NCBI GenBank assembly: GCA_903921725.1
Contig: CAIXRA010000006.1
Span: forward strand, 62,001 to 126,000
Reading direction: 5' to 3'
DNA: 64,000 nt
DNA from: an uncultured Lentisphaerota bacterium
Lineage (GTDB): Bacteria; Verrucomicrobiota; Lentisphaeria; Oligosphaerales; CAITYL01
In this document: positions 17,360-27,257 of the stretch, piece after piece
Position numbering within the stretch: position 1 is the stretch's first letter
Layout: each line of letters begins with the position of its first letter
Program-made: the position numbers and the translations under genes
The notes under the pieces: generated by a model
The model's database searches: none
What the model saw: the letters and a program-made list of their open reading frames with translations, nothing else
What the model was told of the DNA's origin: nothing

Positions 17360-19831
17360 TCAGTCGCCGCCGAGCCCCTTGATGATGGCGTCAAGGCCGG
17401 TCGCGGGATCCTCGCCCCAGGCCCGCAGGTTTTCCGGCACGCCGCCGGGGCCGACCCAGCGCATGCCAGCCGAATAGATTTTATTGATGGGGAAGCCGGT
17501 GACGAAGCGGACGCGGACGCGGCGCGGCATCTGCAGGTTCAGGTGGACGCGCGAGATGAAACGGTCGGTCGGCGCAACCACGAGGTCTCCCTTGACGTCC
17601 AGCGTCACGGTCGCATTCCAGCTCTCGATCCGCCCACCGGGATATTCGACCACATAGGCGGCAGTGAGCGCCACCTCCTCCACGCACTTGAAGATCTCGT
17701 GGACATCGTTGTCGCCGCTTCCGCCATCATTGTCCGCCGACCCGTCGGAGACGCGCGTTTTGGCGGGAGCTTTGTACCAGCCGCTGATCATCGGCAGGTA
17801 TTGTTCACCGACGACCGCGGGCGAAGGCTTACCCGTCCCGGGGTGCTCCGGATCTTCCTTCCACAGCTTCACCCGCAGCTGCGGCTCGGGGACGAACGCC
17901 CAGCGGAGTTCACCCGTGTCGGCGTCGAGCAGCTGGACGCAGGAACCGAGCGCGTTCATGGCCTGCCGGAGATAGTCCGCCTCACCGGTGAGCTGGTAGA
18001 GGTACCAGAGGCCGTAGATATGCCAAGCGCTCCAGCCATGCGGCCCTGTGAGCATGTCCGGCGACGCCTTGATGTCGTGCGGCGCATCCCCGAAGCGGAC
18101 ACCGACGCCGTTCATCCGGCAGTCGGGCACGGCCAGAGGCGAAAAGCAGCGGTGGAAGGCGGCCAGGTTGCGGGCGGCCACCAGATATTTCGCTCGCGCC
18201 GCCGGATTGCGCTGGAGCAGCGCGAACATCGCCAGCTGCGCGCAGCCGCTGGCGCATGTGCCGTCCCCCCGCGCCGCCAGGCCGCCGGCTCCGGGGCCGC
18301 CCAGCCGCGATGCCAGTTCGTCCATGGCGCGGCGGACAGAATCGTAGTGGCGGTCGTACCGCTCCTTCCAGAACGAGAAGTCCCGGCCCGCCTTGCGCTC
18401 CTCGGTCATGACCTCCAGGATGGACTTGGAGATGTAGAACGCCGGGCCGCCGTTGTGGAAGGCGCCGTCCGCCGCCTGCCGGGTGCAGAGAAAATCGGTA
18501 ATCCTGGAGGCGCACATGAGGTCGGCCTGATCCTGCGTCACGCCGTAGCGGCAGACTTGGAGCCCCGCCATGGCCGCGTGGTTGAGCAGGCGCTCATCGG
18601 TGACGCACGGCACGCCGCGCCATGGATCATACAGCAGCCTCACGATGTCGGAAAACGCGGCCCGCGACTCCGCCTCCAGCCCCAGGTTCATGAAATAACG
18701 CGGGGCGAGGAAGGCGGTGTACAGGCCGTACCAGCTCTCCGCGCGAGGGGAGGCCTTCTGCGGCTTGGCGATGGCTTCCTCCCATGCCTTTTCCATATAG
18801 AAGGCCCACGGGCGGCGGACATAGAGCCTGGCCTCCGCCGTTTTGCCCGCACTGTTGGCGACCTGGAGCGTGTGCACGCCGAAATCGGGCGCCTCTCCGG
18901 CCATGGGGTGATAGGTGCCGGCATAAACGCCGGGCGAGCGCAACGCAATCTGCGGATCGCGCTTCTTCCCCTTCGGGGTCATGAAGGAACCGTAGGTGAC
19001 CGGCGAGGTGGAATTGACCGTGACCGCCGCCGCCGCGCCGCCATCGAGCGTGTAGCGCGGCAGATCGATCATCGGCGCGCCCGTGGTCACGGCCAGCCGC
19101 GGTTTGACCTGGGGCAGGCCGTCAATCTCCTCCAGCACGAGCGTCCATTCGCGCGATTCGCCCGGCGCCAGCGAATCCAGGCCGGCCGGATGCCGCGCCG
19201 GCAGGGGGCCGGGATTCAGCAGATCCACAAAGACGGTGCGGATCCGGCGGGCGTCCTCATCGCGGGACAGATGCCAGGACGCGACCGGATCCGGCGAGGA
19301 AATGCCGAGAATCCGCCCGCCGGGGGTCATGGCGTACCCCCAGAAATGTGTCTTTTCACAGCGCAGCAGCGTCGGGAAAAACCGCCGGTCCGGATCCGCC
19401 GCTTCCCCCATCACGCAGTCGAGCCCCAGGCACAGCCCGGCCTGTATGGGGCCCAGCGGTTCCTTTCCTCCGTTGCGGATGCCGGCGACAATCGAGAGCT
19501 TCCCGTTCCGGTCGGCGTAGCGCAGCCAGACCGCCGTTTCGCCCGTGCTCCCCTCAAAACGGGCGGCGGCGCGGTCGGCCAGCGTCAACGGCACGCGGAC
19601 ACCCTGGACGAACCAGGCCGGCCCGGAAAACCCGTCCGTACGGAAATCAATGGGGCGGTGCTTGCGGCCGATGCTCGTTTCCAGCGTGCGGAGGACGCCG
19701 TCATCCCCGACGGCGGCACGCCATTCCCCACCCGAAAGCAGCAACGGCTCCGCCGCATCGCCGGCGGCCATCGCGCCCGCACAGAAAAGCAATACGCCGA
19801 ACCATGCAAAAATCCGCCCGGACATTTTCAT
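17360..19831 (-). CDS. Large secreted protein, probably six-hairpin (alpha/alpha barrel) carbohydrate-active type
   Basis: About 823 residues. The chosen ATG follows GGGGAA. An N-terminal signal peptide (MKMSGRIFAWFGVLLFCAGA) is followed by a beta-rich region. From about residue 410 onward there are alternating helices rich in Trp, Tyr and His (for example GPHGWSAWHIYGLWYLYQLT), as in six-hairpin glycosidases and uronate hydrolases or lyases. I do not recognise a specific family or assign catalytic residues. It follows two TPR/GT-C membrane proteins in the same direction 43 bases after their last stop codon, which suggests an envelope or polysaccharide role. Confidence 0.7.
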   Translation of the reverse strand: MKMSGRIFAWFGVLLFCAGAMAAGDAAEPLLLSGGEWRAAVGDDGVLRTLETSIGRKHRPIDFRTDGFSGPAWFVQGVRVPLTLADRAAARFEGSTGETAVWLRYADRNGKLSIVAGIRNGGKEPLGPIQAGLCLGLDCVMGEAADPDRRFFPTLLRCEKTHFWGYAMTPGGRILGISSPDPVASWHLSRDEDARRIRTVFVDLLNPGPLPARHPAGLDSLAPGESREWTLVLEEIDGLPQVKPRLAVTTGAPMIDLPRYTLDGGAAAAVTVNSTSPVTYGSFMTPKGKKRDPQIALRSPGVYAGTYHPMAGEAPDFGVHTLQVANSAGKTAEARLYVRRPWAFYMEKAWEEAIAKPQKASPRAESWYGLYTAFLAPRYFMNLGLEAESRAAFSDIVRLLYDPWRGVPCVTDERLLNHAAMAGLQVCRYGVTQDQADLMCASRITDFLCTRQAADGAFHNGGPAFYISKSILEVMTEERKAGRDFSFWKERYDRHYDSVRRAMDELASRLGGPGAGGLAARGDGTCASGCAQLAMFALLQRNPAARAKYLVAARNLAAFHRCFSPLAVPDCRMNGVGVRFGDAPHDIKASPDMLTGPHGWSAWHIYGLWYLYQLTGEADYLRQAMNALGSCVQLLDADTGELRWAFVPEPQLRVKLWKEDPEHPGTGKPSPAVVGEQYLPMISGWYKAPAKTRVSDGSADNDGGSGDNDVHEIFKCVEEVALTAAYVVEYPGGRIESWNATVTLDVKGDLVVAPTDRFISRVHLNLQMPRRVRVRFVTGFPINKIYSAGMRWVGPGGVPENLRAWGEDPATGLDAIIKGLGGD

Positions 19832-19873
19832 CTGAAGATTCCCCGATGTCATGTGAAAAATGGGACGGCCGGC

Positions 19874-21916
19874 TCATTCGTACGGATTGCCCGTGTACGC
19901 TTTCCCCGCCTCATAAAAACGGAGTCGCCCGGCCATCTTCTGCTGCGCCCTGACGTCCAGCTTCATCTCCCGCGCGCCGTCCAGCGCCTGCCGCCCCACA
20001 CGCACCGCGTCACTATAGCGTCCCGCCGCCGCATACGCCGCCCCGAGCACGTCAAAGCATAGCGGACGCTGTGCCGGCGCAAACGGATTTCCGGCGCGCG
20101 TCAGCGCCTCCCCCAAGGCGACCGCCTCCGCGGGGCTCCGCACGGCGGGGTCCGGACAGGCTGCCAGAGTCCAGGCCAGCCCGATGGCGGCATCCGCTGA
20201 ATTCGTGGTGGCAAGGAGCTGCCGCTGCAGCGCCGCGGCCTCGGCGAACCGTCCCGTCGCGCTCTTCGCCGCGGCAATCTCGTACCAGACGACGAGGAGC
20301 GAGGGGTCCAGGCGCGCGGCCTCGTTGAAACAGGCCAGCGCCTCCTCGTTTTTCTTCTGCGCCCGGCGGGCCATCCCCATCTGTGTCCAGGCCAGGGGCG
20401 TCGGCCGCGTCTCGTTGGAGCGGCGGCAGACTTCGTAGGCCTCGTCGTAGCGCCCCAGCGCATAGTAGCTTGTCCCGGCGTTGTAGAGTGCGTCGCGGTA
20501 GGCGGGGTTCAGCTGGATCGCCTTCTCGAAATAGGGCAACACCAGTCCATCGTTTTTCGTCTGGTCGAACAGCCAGTTGCCGTAGTTGTTGTACGCAATC
20601 CAGGCGTCCGGGTTTTTCCGCAGCACGTCCGCCCAGAGGGTTCCCGAATTCCGGTAGGCTGACGCATACGGAAAGGCCGCCGCCGAAAGCACAATCAACC
20701 AGGCCGCCGCCAGCCCCGTGCCGAGCACGCGTTTCCCGGGCGAAGCGGGCCACCGGCGCAGCAGGACCGCCACACCGCAGACCGGCAGCCCCGCCACGGC
20801 CATCAGCGACATGTACTGCCAGTGGTCCGCCACCGGCGAAAACTGCAGGTAGAGCGTCGGCAGCACCCCCAGCACCAGCGACATCGTGACGAGGAAATAG
20901 GCATAGGCGAAGAAAAGTCCGCGCACCCACGCCGCCGCATTCCGCCGCCAGACGAACCAGGCCAGCACCAGAAACGCCGCGGCGGCCAGCGCCGTCGGCA
21001 AATAGACGGCGGGCAACGCAAACCGCTCCTGCGGCCAGCCGACCGGACTCCAGGGTGCCGGATAGACCGTGCAGTTCCAGAACGGCAGCGTCATGTGTTT
21101 GAGATAGAACCACACGTTGTGCCCGACCAGGTAGATGCCGCGCGGCAGGAAATCGGCCCCGCACTGCACGCCACCGTTGGGGCGGTACTGGTAAAGCATC
21201 GTCAGCAGGCCGAAGCCGACGCCCCCGAGCCAGAACGGCAGGCTCCGCAGCGCGTCCGCCCAGGTGATCCGGTTCCGCCGCCACCAGGCCAGCAGCAGCA
21301 GCACCGGCCCCGTCACGACCAGCGTGCTCTTGCAGAGGCAGCCCAGCACGAACAGCGCCAGCGCCGCCGCATACCACCGCCCGCGCCGCTCCGCCGGCGC
21401 ATCCTCAAACCGCAGGTACGCCAGCAGCGCCGCCAGGAAGAACGGCAGGGAAAGCGTGTTCTTGAGCTCCGCCACCCAGGCGACGGAGGGCACGTTCCCC
21501 GGATGCACGGCGAACACCGCCGCCACCAGCCACGGCACCGGAATCCGCAACGCCTTCAGCACGCGCCACAGCAGCAGGCAGTTCAGGAAATGCAGCACGA
21601 TGTTGACCGTGTGGCATCCGGCGGCGATCGAGGCCGCGCCCCAGCACTGGTGCTGGATCCAAAAGACGAACGAGGTCAGCGGGAAATAGTCCGGCGAGCA
21701 GTTGCTCGGCGGCGCCACCCAGATCCGCCACCAACCGTCCGCCGCCAGCACCAGCGGATTGTTGACCTGGGAGTTGTCGTCAAAGTCTCCGAGAAGCTGC
21801 CCGTTGAAGACCGGGAAATAGACGGCGGCGACGAGCAGCGCAAGCGCCGCCGCGCCCACCCAGGGGTTCCGCCACCATGCCGCCGCAGGTTCAGGTTGGA
21901 CTTTCGCCTTCGCCAT
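19874..21916 (-). CDS. Polytopic TPR protein, GT-C / TMTC-like, second paralogue
   Basis: The 680-residue protein has about ten transmembrane helices in the first 430 residues and TPR repeats in the last 230. The first extracytoplasmic loop contains GDFDDNSQVNNP, an acidic pair like that of GT-C glycosyltransferases. HTVNIVLHFLNCLLLW and PGNVPSVAWVAELKNTLS are the TMTC-like signatures. GT-C members of this sort transfer sugars from lipid-linked donors, but activity here is inferred. It starts three bases after the stop of its paralogue, with which it is clearly related along the full length. Confidence 0.85.
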   Translation of the reverse strand: MAKAKVQPEPAAAWWRNPWVGAAALALLVAAVYFPVFNGQLLGDFDDNSQVNNPLVLAADGWWRIWVAPPSNCSPDYFPLTSFVFWIQHQCWGAASIAAGCHTVNIVLHFLNCLLLWRVLKALRIPVPWLVAAVFAVHPGNVPSVAWVAELKNTLSLPFFLAALLAYLRFEDAPAERRGRWYAAALALFVLGCLCKSTLVVTGPVLLLLAWWRRNRITWADALRSLPFWLGGVGFGLLTMLYQYRPNGGVQCGADFLPRGIYLVGHNVWFYLKHMTLPFWNCTVYPAPWSPVGWPQERFALPAVYLPTALAAAAFLVLAWFVWRRNAAAWVRGLFFAYAYFLVTMSLVLGVLPTLYLQFSPVADHWQYMSLMAVAGLPVCGVAVLLRRWPASPGKRVLGTGLAAAWLIVLSAAAFPYASAYRNSGTLWADVLRKNPDAWIAYNNYGNWLFDQTKNDGLVLPYFEKAIQLNPAYRDALYNAGTSYYALGRYDEAYEVCRRSNETRPTPLAWTQMGMARRAQKKNEEALACFNEAARLDPSLLVVWYEIAAAKSATGRFAEAAALQRQLLATTNSADAAIGLAWTLAACPDPAVRSPAEAVALGEALTRAGNPFAPAQRPLCFDVLGAAYAAAGRYSDAVRVGRQALDGAREMKLDVRAQQKMAGRLRFYEAGKAYTGNPYE

Positions 21917-21919
21917 CCG

Positions 21920-24097
21920 TCATTTCCCCATGCCGGAAGCTGTTTCGCTGGAAACGGATGGCTTGGTCGCGGCATCCGGACCGGCGCCAGGGCTTTCCCC
22001 CGCCGGCGGCCTGTCCCGGAAGGGCAGTCCTTTCCGGTAAAGCTCCAGGCGCTCCTCCAGCTCCGCGATTCCGGCCGGCGGCACCTTCACCCGCCGCGCC
22101 AGACCAACGGCCCGTTGCGCGCTCTTTACCGCCTCCGGGAAACGGCCGGCCGCGGCCTGGGCGGTGGCCAGCGTGTCCAGCAGGCTGTAGCGGCTGTTGT
22201 CATCGTCGGCCATCGCCAGCGCCCGCCGGGCCAGCCGCTCGGCCTCGCGCGGATTCCGCAGCGCGGCGGCCGGTGTGGCGGCCAGAATCCATGCCAGATT
22301 GTTGCAGGCCTTGCGATTGCCGGGGGTTTGCTCAAGCAGGATCCGATACCCGGCGGCGGCCGCCGCCGGATTGCCCGCCTGCATCTCAAGCAACGCCAGA
22401 TTGAACTGCGCGGCGGCGCATCCGGGGTCGAGCTGCAGCGCCTGACGGAGGCAGTCCCGCGCCGTGGCGACGTCCCCTTTTTCCTTCACAAGCGCGCCGT
22501 ACAGCACCAGCACATCCGTCGCCAGATTGGTCCGCACGCGCACTCCCCGGGGGCCGGCAAGCCGGACATGCCGGCAGGCATCGATGGCCTGATCCGTCCT
22601 GCCCATGAACGAGTAGGCCTGCGCCAGGTTTTTCCAGCCCTCCGAATAGCCGGGGTTCCGCCGCACCGCCTCCCGGAAGAAGGAGGCCGCCTCCCCGAGG
22701 GAGCATTGGGAGCGCGCCAGCGCGTCGTTGGCATAGTTGTTGTAGGCGACATAGGCCTCCGGATTGCGTTCCATGGTGTCCCGCCACAGGCGCATGGCGT
22801 CGCTGTACACCCAGGCGTAGCGGCAGGAAAGCGACGCCAGCACCGCCAGCGCCACGGCGGCCAGAACCGCCATGCCGGGAAAAAGGGGACGGGACGGCAA
22901 GGCGGCCGCCTTGCGCCGCTTTCCGCCGCGGGCCGGCAAGGCGGCCGTCCAGCGGGCCGCCGCGACCCCCGCCGCCACCGGCAACGCAATCACGCCCGGC
23001 AGCGAAAGATACTGCCAGTGGTCCGCCACAAAGGAGAACTGCATGTACATCGTCGGCAGGAACCCCAGCAGCGGAAGCATGGTGATCACGAAATAGCCGA
23101 GCCCGAACAGCAGCGGCCGCCCCCAGGCCGTGTTCCGCTTCCACAGCAGCAGCGCGAACAGCGCAGCCAATGCCAGCGTCGGCAGATAGGTTGCGGCCGA
23201 CTCCAGGTCCAGCCCCCAAAGCGGGTACACCGCGCAGGAGTTGACCGGCCACAGGTCGTGCCCCAGGTAGAACCACACCGCGCGCCCCATCACCGCCAGG
23301 CCGTTCGCAAGCTGCCAGCCCCAGGAAACCGGCAGGCCGCCGTCCGGACGGTACTGGTAGCACATGGTCACAATGCCGGACGCCAACGCCAGGGCGAAGA
23401 ACGGCAGGCTCCGCAATACGTCCTGTTTCGTGATCCGCCCCCGGCGCCACCAGGCCAGCAGCAGCAGCGCCGGCGGCAGCACCACCATGGAGCTTTTGGC
23501 CAGGCAGCCGAGCGTGAACAGCGCCAGCGCCCCGGCGTACCGCCGCCGGCCGCCCTCATCCTCAAACCGCAGGTACGCCAGGATCGCCCCGAGATAGAAC
23601 GGCAGCGAGAGCGTATTTTTCAGCTCCGCCACCCAGGCCACGGACGGCACGTTCACGGGATGCACGGCGAACAGCGCCGCCACCAGCCAGGAGACCGGAA
23701 TCCGCAGCCGCGCCAGCAGGCGCCATAGCAGCAGGCAATTCACAAAATGCAGCACGACGTTGACCGCGTGGTAGCAGCCCGTCTTCGTCCCCCAAACATG
23801 GTACTGCACCCAGAAAAGGAGGGAGGTCAGCGGGAAATAGTCCGGGGTCTTGTTGGTCGGCGGGGAAACCCAGACCTTCCACCAGCCGTCCGGCGACTGG
23901 ACGATGGGGTGCGCCGTCAACATCACGCTGTCGTCCCAGATCAGGCCGCCGTCCGCCACCGGCCAGTAGACGGCCAGAACCAGCAGCGCCAGCAGTGCCA
24001 CACCCGTCTCCGTCCGCTTCCACCAGGGAAGCGGACGCGCCCCTATTGTTGCCGCACCCTTGATCTCCATTGTCCCATCCATGCCGTCCACATCCAT
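21920..24097 (-). CDS. Polytopic TPR protein, GT-C / TMTC-like, first paralogue
   Basis: This is a paralogue of the next gene, with the same architecture: about ten transmembrane helices, first-loop acidic pair in LIWDDSVML, HAVNVVLHFVNCLLLW, and C-terminal TPRs with a proline-rich tail. The start is uncertain. Candidates are ATG codons at 24097, 24082 and 24070, all lying in a stretch of ATGGAT/GTGGAC words; the one at 24070 has GATGGGAC upstream. I give the first (725 residues). It leads an operon with its paralogue and the secreted 823-residue protein. Confidence 0.82.
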   Translation of the reverse strand: MDVDGMDGTMEIKGAATIGARPLPWWKRTETGVALLALLVLAVYWPVADGGLIWDDSVMLTAHPIVQSPDGWWKVWVSPPTNKTPDYFPLTSLLFWVQYHVWGTKTGCYHAVNVVLHFVNCLLLWRLLARLRIPVSWLVAALFAVHPVNVPSVAWVAELKNTLSLPFYLGAILAYLRFEDEGGRRRYAGALALFTLGCLAKSSMVVLPPALLLLAWWRRGRITKQDVLRSLPFFALALASGIVTMCYQYRPDGGLPVSWGWQLANGLAVMGRAVWFYLGHDLWPVNSCAVYPLWGLDLESAATYLPTLALAALFALLLWKRNTAWGRPLLFGLGYFVITMLPLLGFLPTMYMQFSFVADHWQYLSLPGVIALPVAAGVAAARWTAALPARGGKRRKAAALPSRPLFPGMAVLAAVALAVLASLSCRYAWVYSDAMRLWRDTMERNPEAYVAYNNYANDALARSQCSLGEAASFFREAVRRNPGYSEGWKNLAQAYSFMGRTDQAIDACRHVRLAGPRGVRVRTNLATDVLVLYGALVKEKGDVATARDCLRQALQLDPGCAAAQFNLALLEMQAGNPAAAAAGYRILLEQTPGNRKACNNLAWILAATPAAALRNPREAERLARRALAMADDDNSRYSLLDTLATAQAAAGRFPEAVKSAQRAVGLARRVKVPPAGIAELEERLELYRKGLPFRDRPPAGESPGAGPDAATKPSVSSETASGMGK

Positions 24098-24391
24098 GCG
24101 TTTCCGGAATGCACGCCACAGGTGCCGGAGGCGACCCGCGGACGCAAGCGCCCCCAATATAGCCGCCGCACCGGATTTCGCGCCCGCGCCCGTACCCGCC
24201 GGCACTCCGGACACCCGCACTCCGCGCCTGTCGCCGGGCGAGGCCGTTTTGTACTCTGGAGAAATTTTTGTTTCTGCACGCAATAAAAACGGGGGAGGAT
24301 GCGTTATAGTAGCAACCGGTTGCGGTTTTTTCCGCAGCCCACGCGCCCCTCCGGGCGGAAAACAAACCCGATACGATCAGGAGAAGGCAAC

Positions 24392-24766
24392 ATGAACAAG
24401 TGGATCCTCACAGGCATCGTCTCCGTCGCCATGATCAGCCTCGGTGCCTACGCCGCCGAAGAAAAGGCCGAATGCAAGAAGGGTGACGGCAAGAAGATGG
24501 AGTGCCGCGCCAAGATGATCGAGAAAGCCGACGCCAACAAGGACGGCAAGATCGACGCCGCCGAACTCGCCGCCATGCCGGAAAAAGCCCGCGCCATGTT
24601 CGAGAAGTGCGACGCGAACAAGGACGGCGTGATCGACGCCGACGAAAGAGCCGCCTGCAAGGCCGCGATGAAGGGTGAAGGCTGCGGGAAGAAGGGCGAC
24701 AAGAAGGAATGCAAGAAGGCTGAAGGCGAAGCCGCCCCCGCCGCGCCGGCCCCCACGGTTCCCTGA
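24392..24766 (+). CDS. Small exported EF-hand calcium-binding protein
   Basis: The 124-residue product has a signal peptide (MNKWILTGIVSVAMISLGAYA). Two canonical EF-hand loops follow, starting DANKDGKIDAAE and DANKDGVIDADE, each with acidic residues at the calcium positions. A Lys/Glu/Cys-rich region and an Ala/Pro tail end the protein. AGGAGAAGG precedes the ATG and a strong terminator follows, so it is a single-gene unit. It probably binds Ca2+ outside the cytoplasm; no partner is indicated by context. Confidence 0.88.
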   Translation: MNKWILTGIVSVAMISLGAYAAEEKAECKKGDGKKMECRAKMIEKADANKDGKIDAAELAAMPEKARAMFEKCDANKDGVIDADERAACKAAMKGEGCGKKGDKKECKKAEGEAAPAAPAPTVP

Positions 24767-24809
24767 TTCCACGCTGAATCCGGAACCACCGAATCAAACC
24801 CCAATCAAA

Positions 24810-24845
24810 ACGGAATCCCGCCACGTGCGGGGTTCCGTTTTTTTT
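24810..24845 (+). terminator. Rho-independent terminator after EF-hand gene
   Basis: The stem ACGGAATCCCGC pairs with GCGGGGTTCCGT (one G-T pair) around a five-base loop and is followed by eight to nine T. It also serves as boundary to the convergent ABC exporter gene. Confidence 0.92.
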
Positions 24846-24873
24846 GCGGCGGACGCCCGCCCCACCCGCCCGT

Positions 24874-27081
24874 TCACGACAGACTGGAGAGCATGTAGAG
24901 GTTGTAGTAGGCGCCGCGCCGGGCCAGCAGTTCGTCGTGCGTACCGCGCTCGGCGATTCCACCGCCGTCGAGCACCAGGATCTCATCCGCCTTGCGGATC
25001 GTGCTCAAGCGGTGGGCGACGACGACGCAGGTGCGGTTCCGCATCAGTTCGCCGATGGCCTGCTGGATTTTCTGCTCCGTCGCCGGATCGATGTTGCTGG
25101 TCGCCTCGTCCAGCACCAGGATCTTCGGGTCGTGCGCCAGCGCACGGGCGAAGCAGAGGAGCTGCTTCTGTCCGGAGGAGAGCGTCGCGCCGCGCTCCTC
25201 CATCTCCGTGGCGAAGCCGTCCTTCAGCCCGCCGATGAACTCCGCGGCCTGCACCATCTCCGCAGCCCGGCGGACGCGCCCCGCGTCATAGGCGCCGGCC
25301 ATGGCGATATTGTCATGCACGCTGCGGCTGAAGATAAAGCTGTCCTGGAGCACGATGGCGATGTGCCGGCGCAGGCTGTCGAACGGCACGCCGCGCAGAT
25401 CACGCCCGTCAATCCGCACCGTGCCGGCCTCCGGGTCGTAGAAGCGGCAGAGCAGGCTGATGATGGAGCTTTTGCCCGCGCCGGTCGGCCCGACGATCGC
25501 CACGCTCTTCCCGGGCGGGACGCGGAACGTGATCCCCTTCAGCACCGGCTGGCCGGGGAGGTAGGCAAAATGCACGTCGTCGAACTCGACCTCGCCACGC
25601 ACCGGTTCGGCCAGCGGCGCGGCGGCGGAAGCGGCGGGGTCGGTCACGGTCGGCTTCTCATCGAGCACGCACTGAAGCCGTTCCGCGGCGGCCATGGCGC
25701 TCTGCATGATGGTGTATTTGTCGCACATCGCCGCCAGCGGCGCGAACATGCGGTTCACATAGGTGATGCAGGCGACGAACACGCCGATCGTCATCACGCC
25801 CGTCAGCGTCATCAGGCCGCCGTAGACCAGGACCATGGCGGCGCCGGCGGCGCAGATGATCTCGACCGTCGGCCGGAAGAAGCCGAACCAGATCACCTCG
25901 CGCAGGACGGAGCGGTAGTAGCCGTCGTTCACCGCGCCGTACTCGCGGCGGCGGCGCTCGGCCTGGCGGAAGACCTGGATGATCTTGAAGCCGGCGATGT
26001 CCTCCGCCAGGTGCGCGTTCAGGCTGGAGAGGTACTTGCGCGACTGCCGGTACACGTCGCGCAGCTTCACCTTGAAGAAGAGCGTCGCCAGCACGAACAG
26101 CGGCGCCGTGGCCGTCACCAGCAGCGCCAGCTTCGGGTTCAGCCAGAAGAGCACCCCCAGCGACCCCAGCAGCAGCAGGATGTCCTTGAGGAACTGCACG
26201 AGCACCGTGGTCAGCAGGTCGTTCAGCGCGCCGACGTCGTTCGTTACCCGCGTCACCAGCCGCCCCATCGGGTGCCGGCTGAAATAGTCCAGCGACAGCG
26301 AGTGCAGGTGCGCGAACAGCTTCGCCCGCAGATCCGTCATCGCCGACTGCCCCGCCCGGCTCAGCAGCACCGCCTGCCAGTAGTCCGCCAGCAGGTTCAG
26401 CGCCGCGATCCCCAGCGCGAGCAGCGACAGCCACAGCACGCCCCGCCAGTCCGAACCGCGGATATGGAACAGCGTCTTCACCGGCAACCGCCGCAGCTCC
26501 TCCTCCGTCACCAGCCAGTAGTCGCCAACCACATGGGAGGGCGAAAGTAACGCCTCTGTTTTTCCGCTTCCCGTTTCGTTTCCGCTTATTCTTCCGTTTT
26601 CCGTCCCACCTCCGCTTATTCTTCCGTTTTCCGTTTTTCCGTCGGTAGCTCCGACCGCCGCACCGGCCCCGGCCGGGCATTCCGCCGCGGGGAAGAGGTA
26701 ATACTTGCCCTTGTCCAGGGCCGGGTCGCGGTTCAATGCCGCCGCATCGCCCGCCTTCAGCTTTTTCTGGTCGCCCGCGCGAATCGCCAGCGTCCGCTCA
26801 TTGAGCTCGACCGCCGGCCGCCCCGCCTCGCGGAATTTTGCCGCCAGCGCCGACGCCGATTCCGCGGACTCCGCGTGGTACACCTGATAGAGCCGCGCCA
26901 GATAGTCGTCGATCGCGACCATCGTGACCGCCGGGAACGCCAGGTTCATCAGCACGGCCAGCAGCATGAAAAGAACGGACCACGCCACCGTGCGCCGGTA
27001 GGGCCGGATGAACGCCAGCAGGCGCTTCATCAGCTCCCAGTCGAATTTCGCATCCAGATTGTCGTCCTGTTCGTGGTTCAT
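24874..27081 (-). CDS. ABC exporter half-transporter, MdlB/SmdB-like (catalytically complete)
   Basis: The 735-residue type IV ABC protein has six transmembrane helices and a C-terminal ATPase with Walker A GPTGAGKSS, signature LSSGQKQ and Walker B ILVLDEATS (catalytic Glu present). The loop between helices 1 and 2 is unusually long (over 100 residues) and contains a word-repeat insertion of NGRISG and TENG type. With the upstream half-transporter it probably forms a heterodimer of the SmdAB/BmrCD/TM287-288 kind, exporting lipids, peptides or drugs. The substrate is unknown. The upstream gap holds a 10-bp word repeat. Confidence 0.92.
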   Translation of the reverse strand: MNHEQDDNLDAKFDWELMKRLLAFIRPYRRTVAWSVLFMLLAVLMNLAFPAVTMVAIDDYLARLYQVYHAESAESASALAAKFREAGRPAVELNERTLAIRAGDQKKLKAGDAAALNRDPALDKGKYYLFPAAECPAGAGAAVGATDGKTENGRISGGGTENGRISGNETGSGKTEALLSPSHVVGDYWLVTEEELRRLPVKTLFHIRGSDWRGVLWLSLLALGIAALNLLADYWQAVLLSRAGQSAMTDLRAKLFAHLHSLSLDYFSRHPMGRLVTRVTNDVGALNDLLTTVLVQFLKDILLLLGSLGVLFWLNPKLALLVTATAPLFVLATLFFKVKLRDVYRQSRKYLSSLNAHLAEDIAGFKIIQVFRQAERRRREYGAVNDGYYRSVLREVIWFGFFRPTVEIICAAGAAMVLVYGGLMTLTGVMTIGVFVACITYVNRMFAPLAAMCDKYTIMQSAMAAAERLQCVLDEKPTVTDPAASAAAPLAEPVRGEVEFDDVHFAYLPGQPVLKGITFRVPPGKSVAIVGPTGAGKSSIISLLCRFYDPEAGTVRIDGRDLRGVPFDSLRRHIAIVLQDSFIFSRSVHDNIAMAGAYDAGRVRRAAEMVQAAEFIGGLKDGFATEMEERGATLSSGQKQLLCFARALAHDPKILVLDEATSNIDPATEQKIQQAIGELMRNRTCVVVAHRLSTIRKADEILVLDGGGIAERGTHDELLARRGAYYNLYMLSSLS
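26560..26645. repeat. Word repeat inserted in ABC exporter gene (ACGGAAGAATAAGCGGA family)
   Basis: A 24-bp sequence starting TCCGCTTATTCTTCCG is present twice (26581-26604 and 26611-26634) with a 30-bp period, flanked by shorter TTTCCG words. It stays in frame and encodes part of an extracytoplasmic loop. The ACGGAAGAA word is shared with the array in nnr at 57063-57185. Confidence 0.85.
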
Positions 27082-27144
27082 AAGCTTTTTGGGTTCCGCC
27101 GGTGGTGGAGGTTTGGCTGGCGCGGCGCGGGGAAGATTGTTTTT

Positions 27145-27257
27145 GTCGATGGCCGCCGATGCCCGTCGATAACCGTCGATGGCCCTCGATTGTCATTGTC
27201 CGTGACGGGTCTCGATGGGGCTCGACGGTTATCGACGGTTATCGACGATCATCGACC
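27145..27257. repeat. 10-bp periodic inverted word repeat (GTCGATAACC family), copy 2
   Basis: Five units of the form GTCGATRRCC (27145-27194) are followed by about five units in reverse-complement form ending at 27257, with a short centre. The family is the same as at 1571-1675. The stop codon and last residues (VDDRR) of the upstream ABC exporter gene are encoded by the right arm. Confidence 0.88.
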
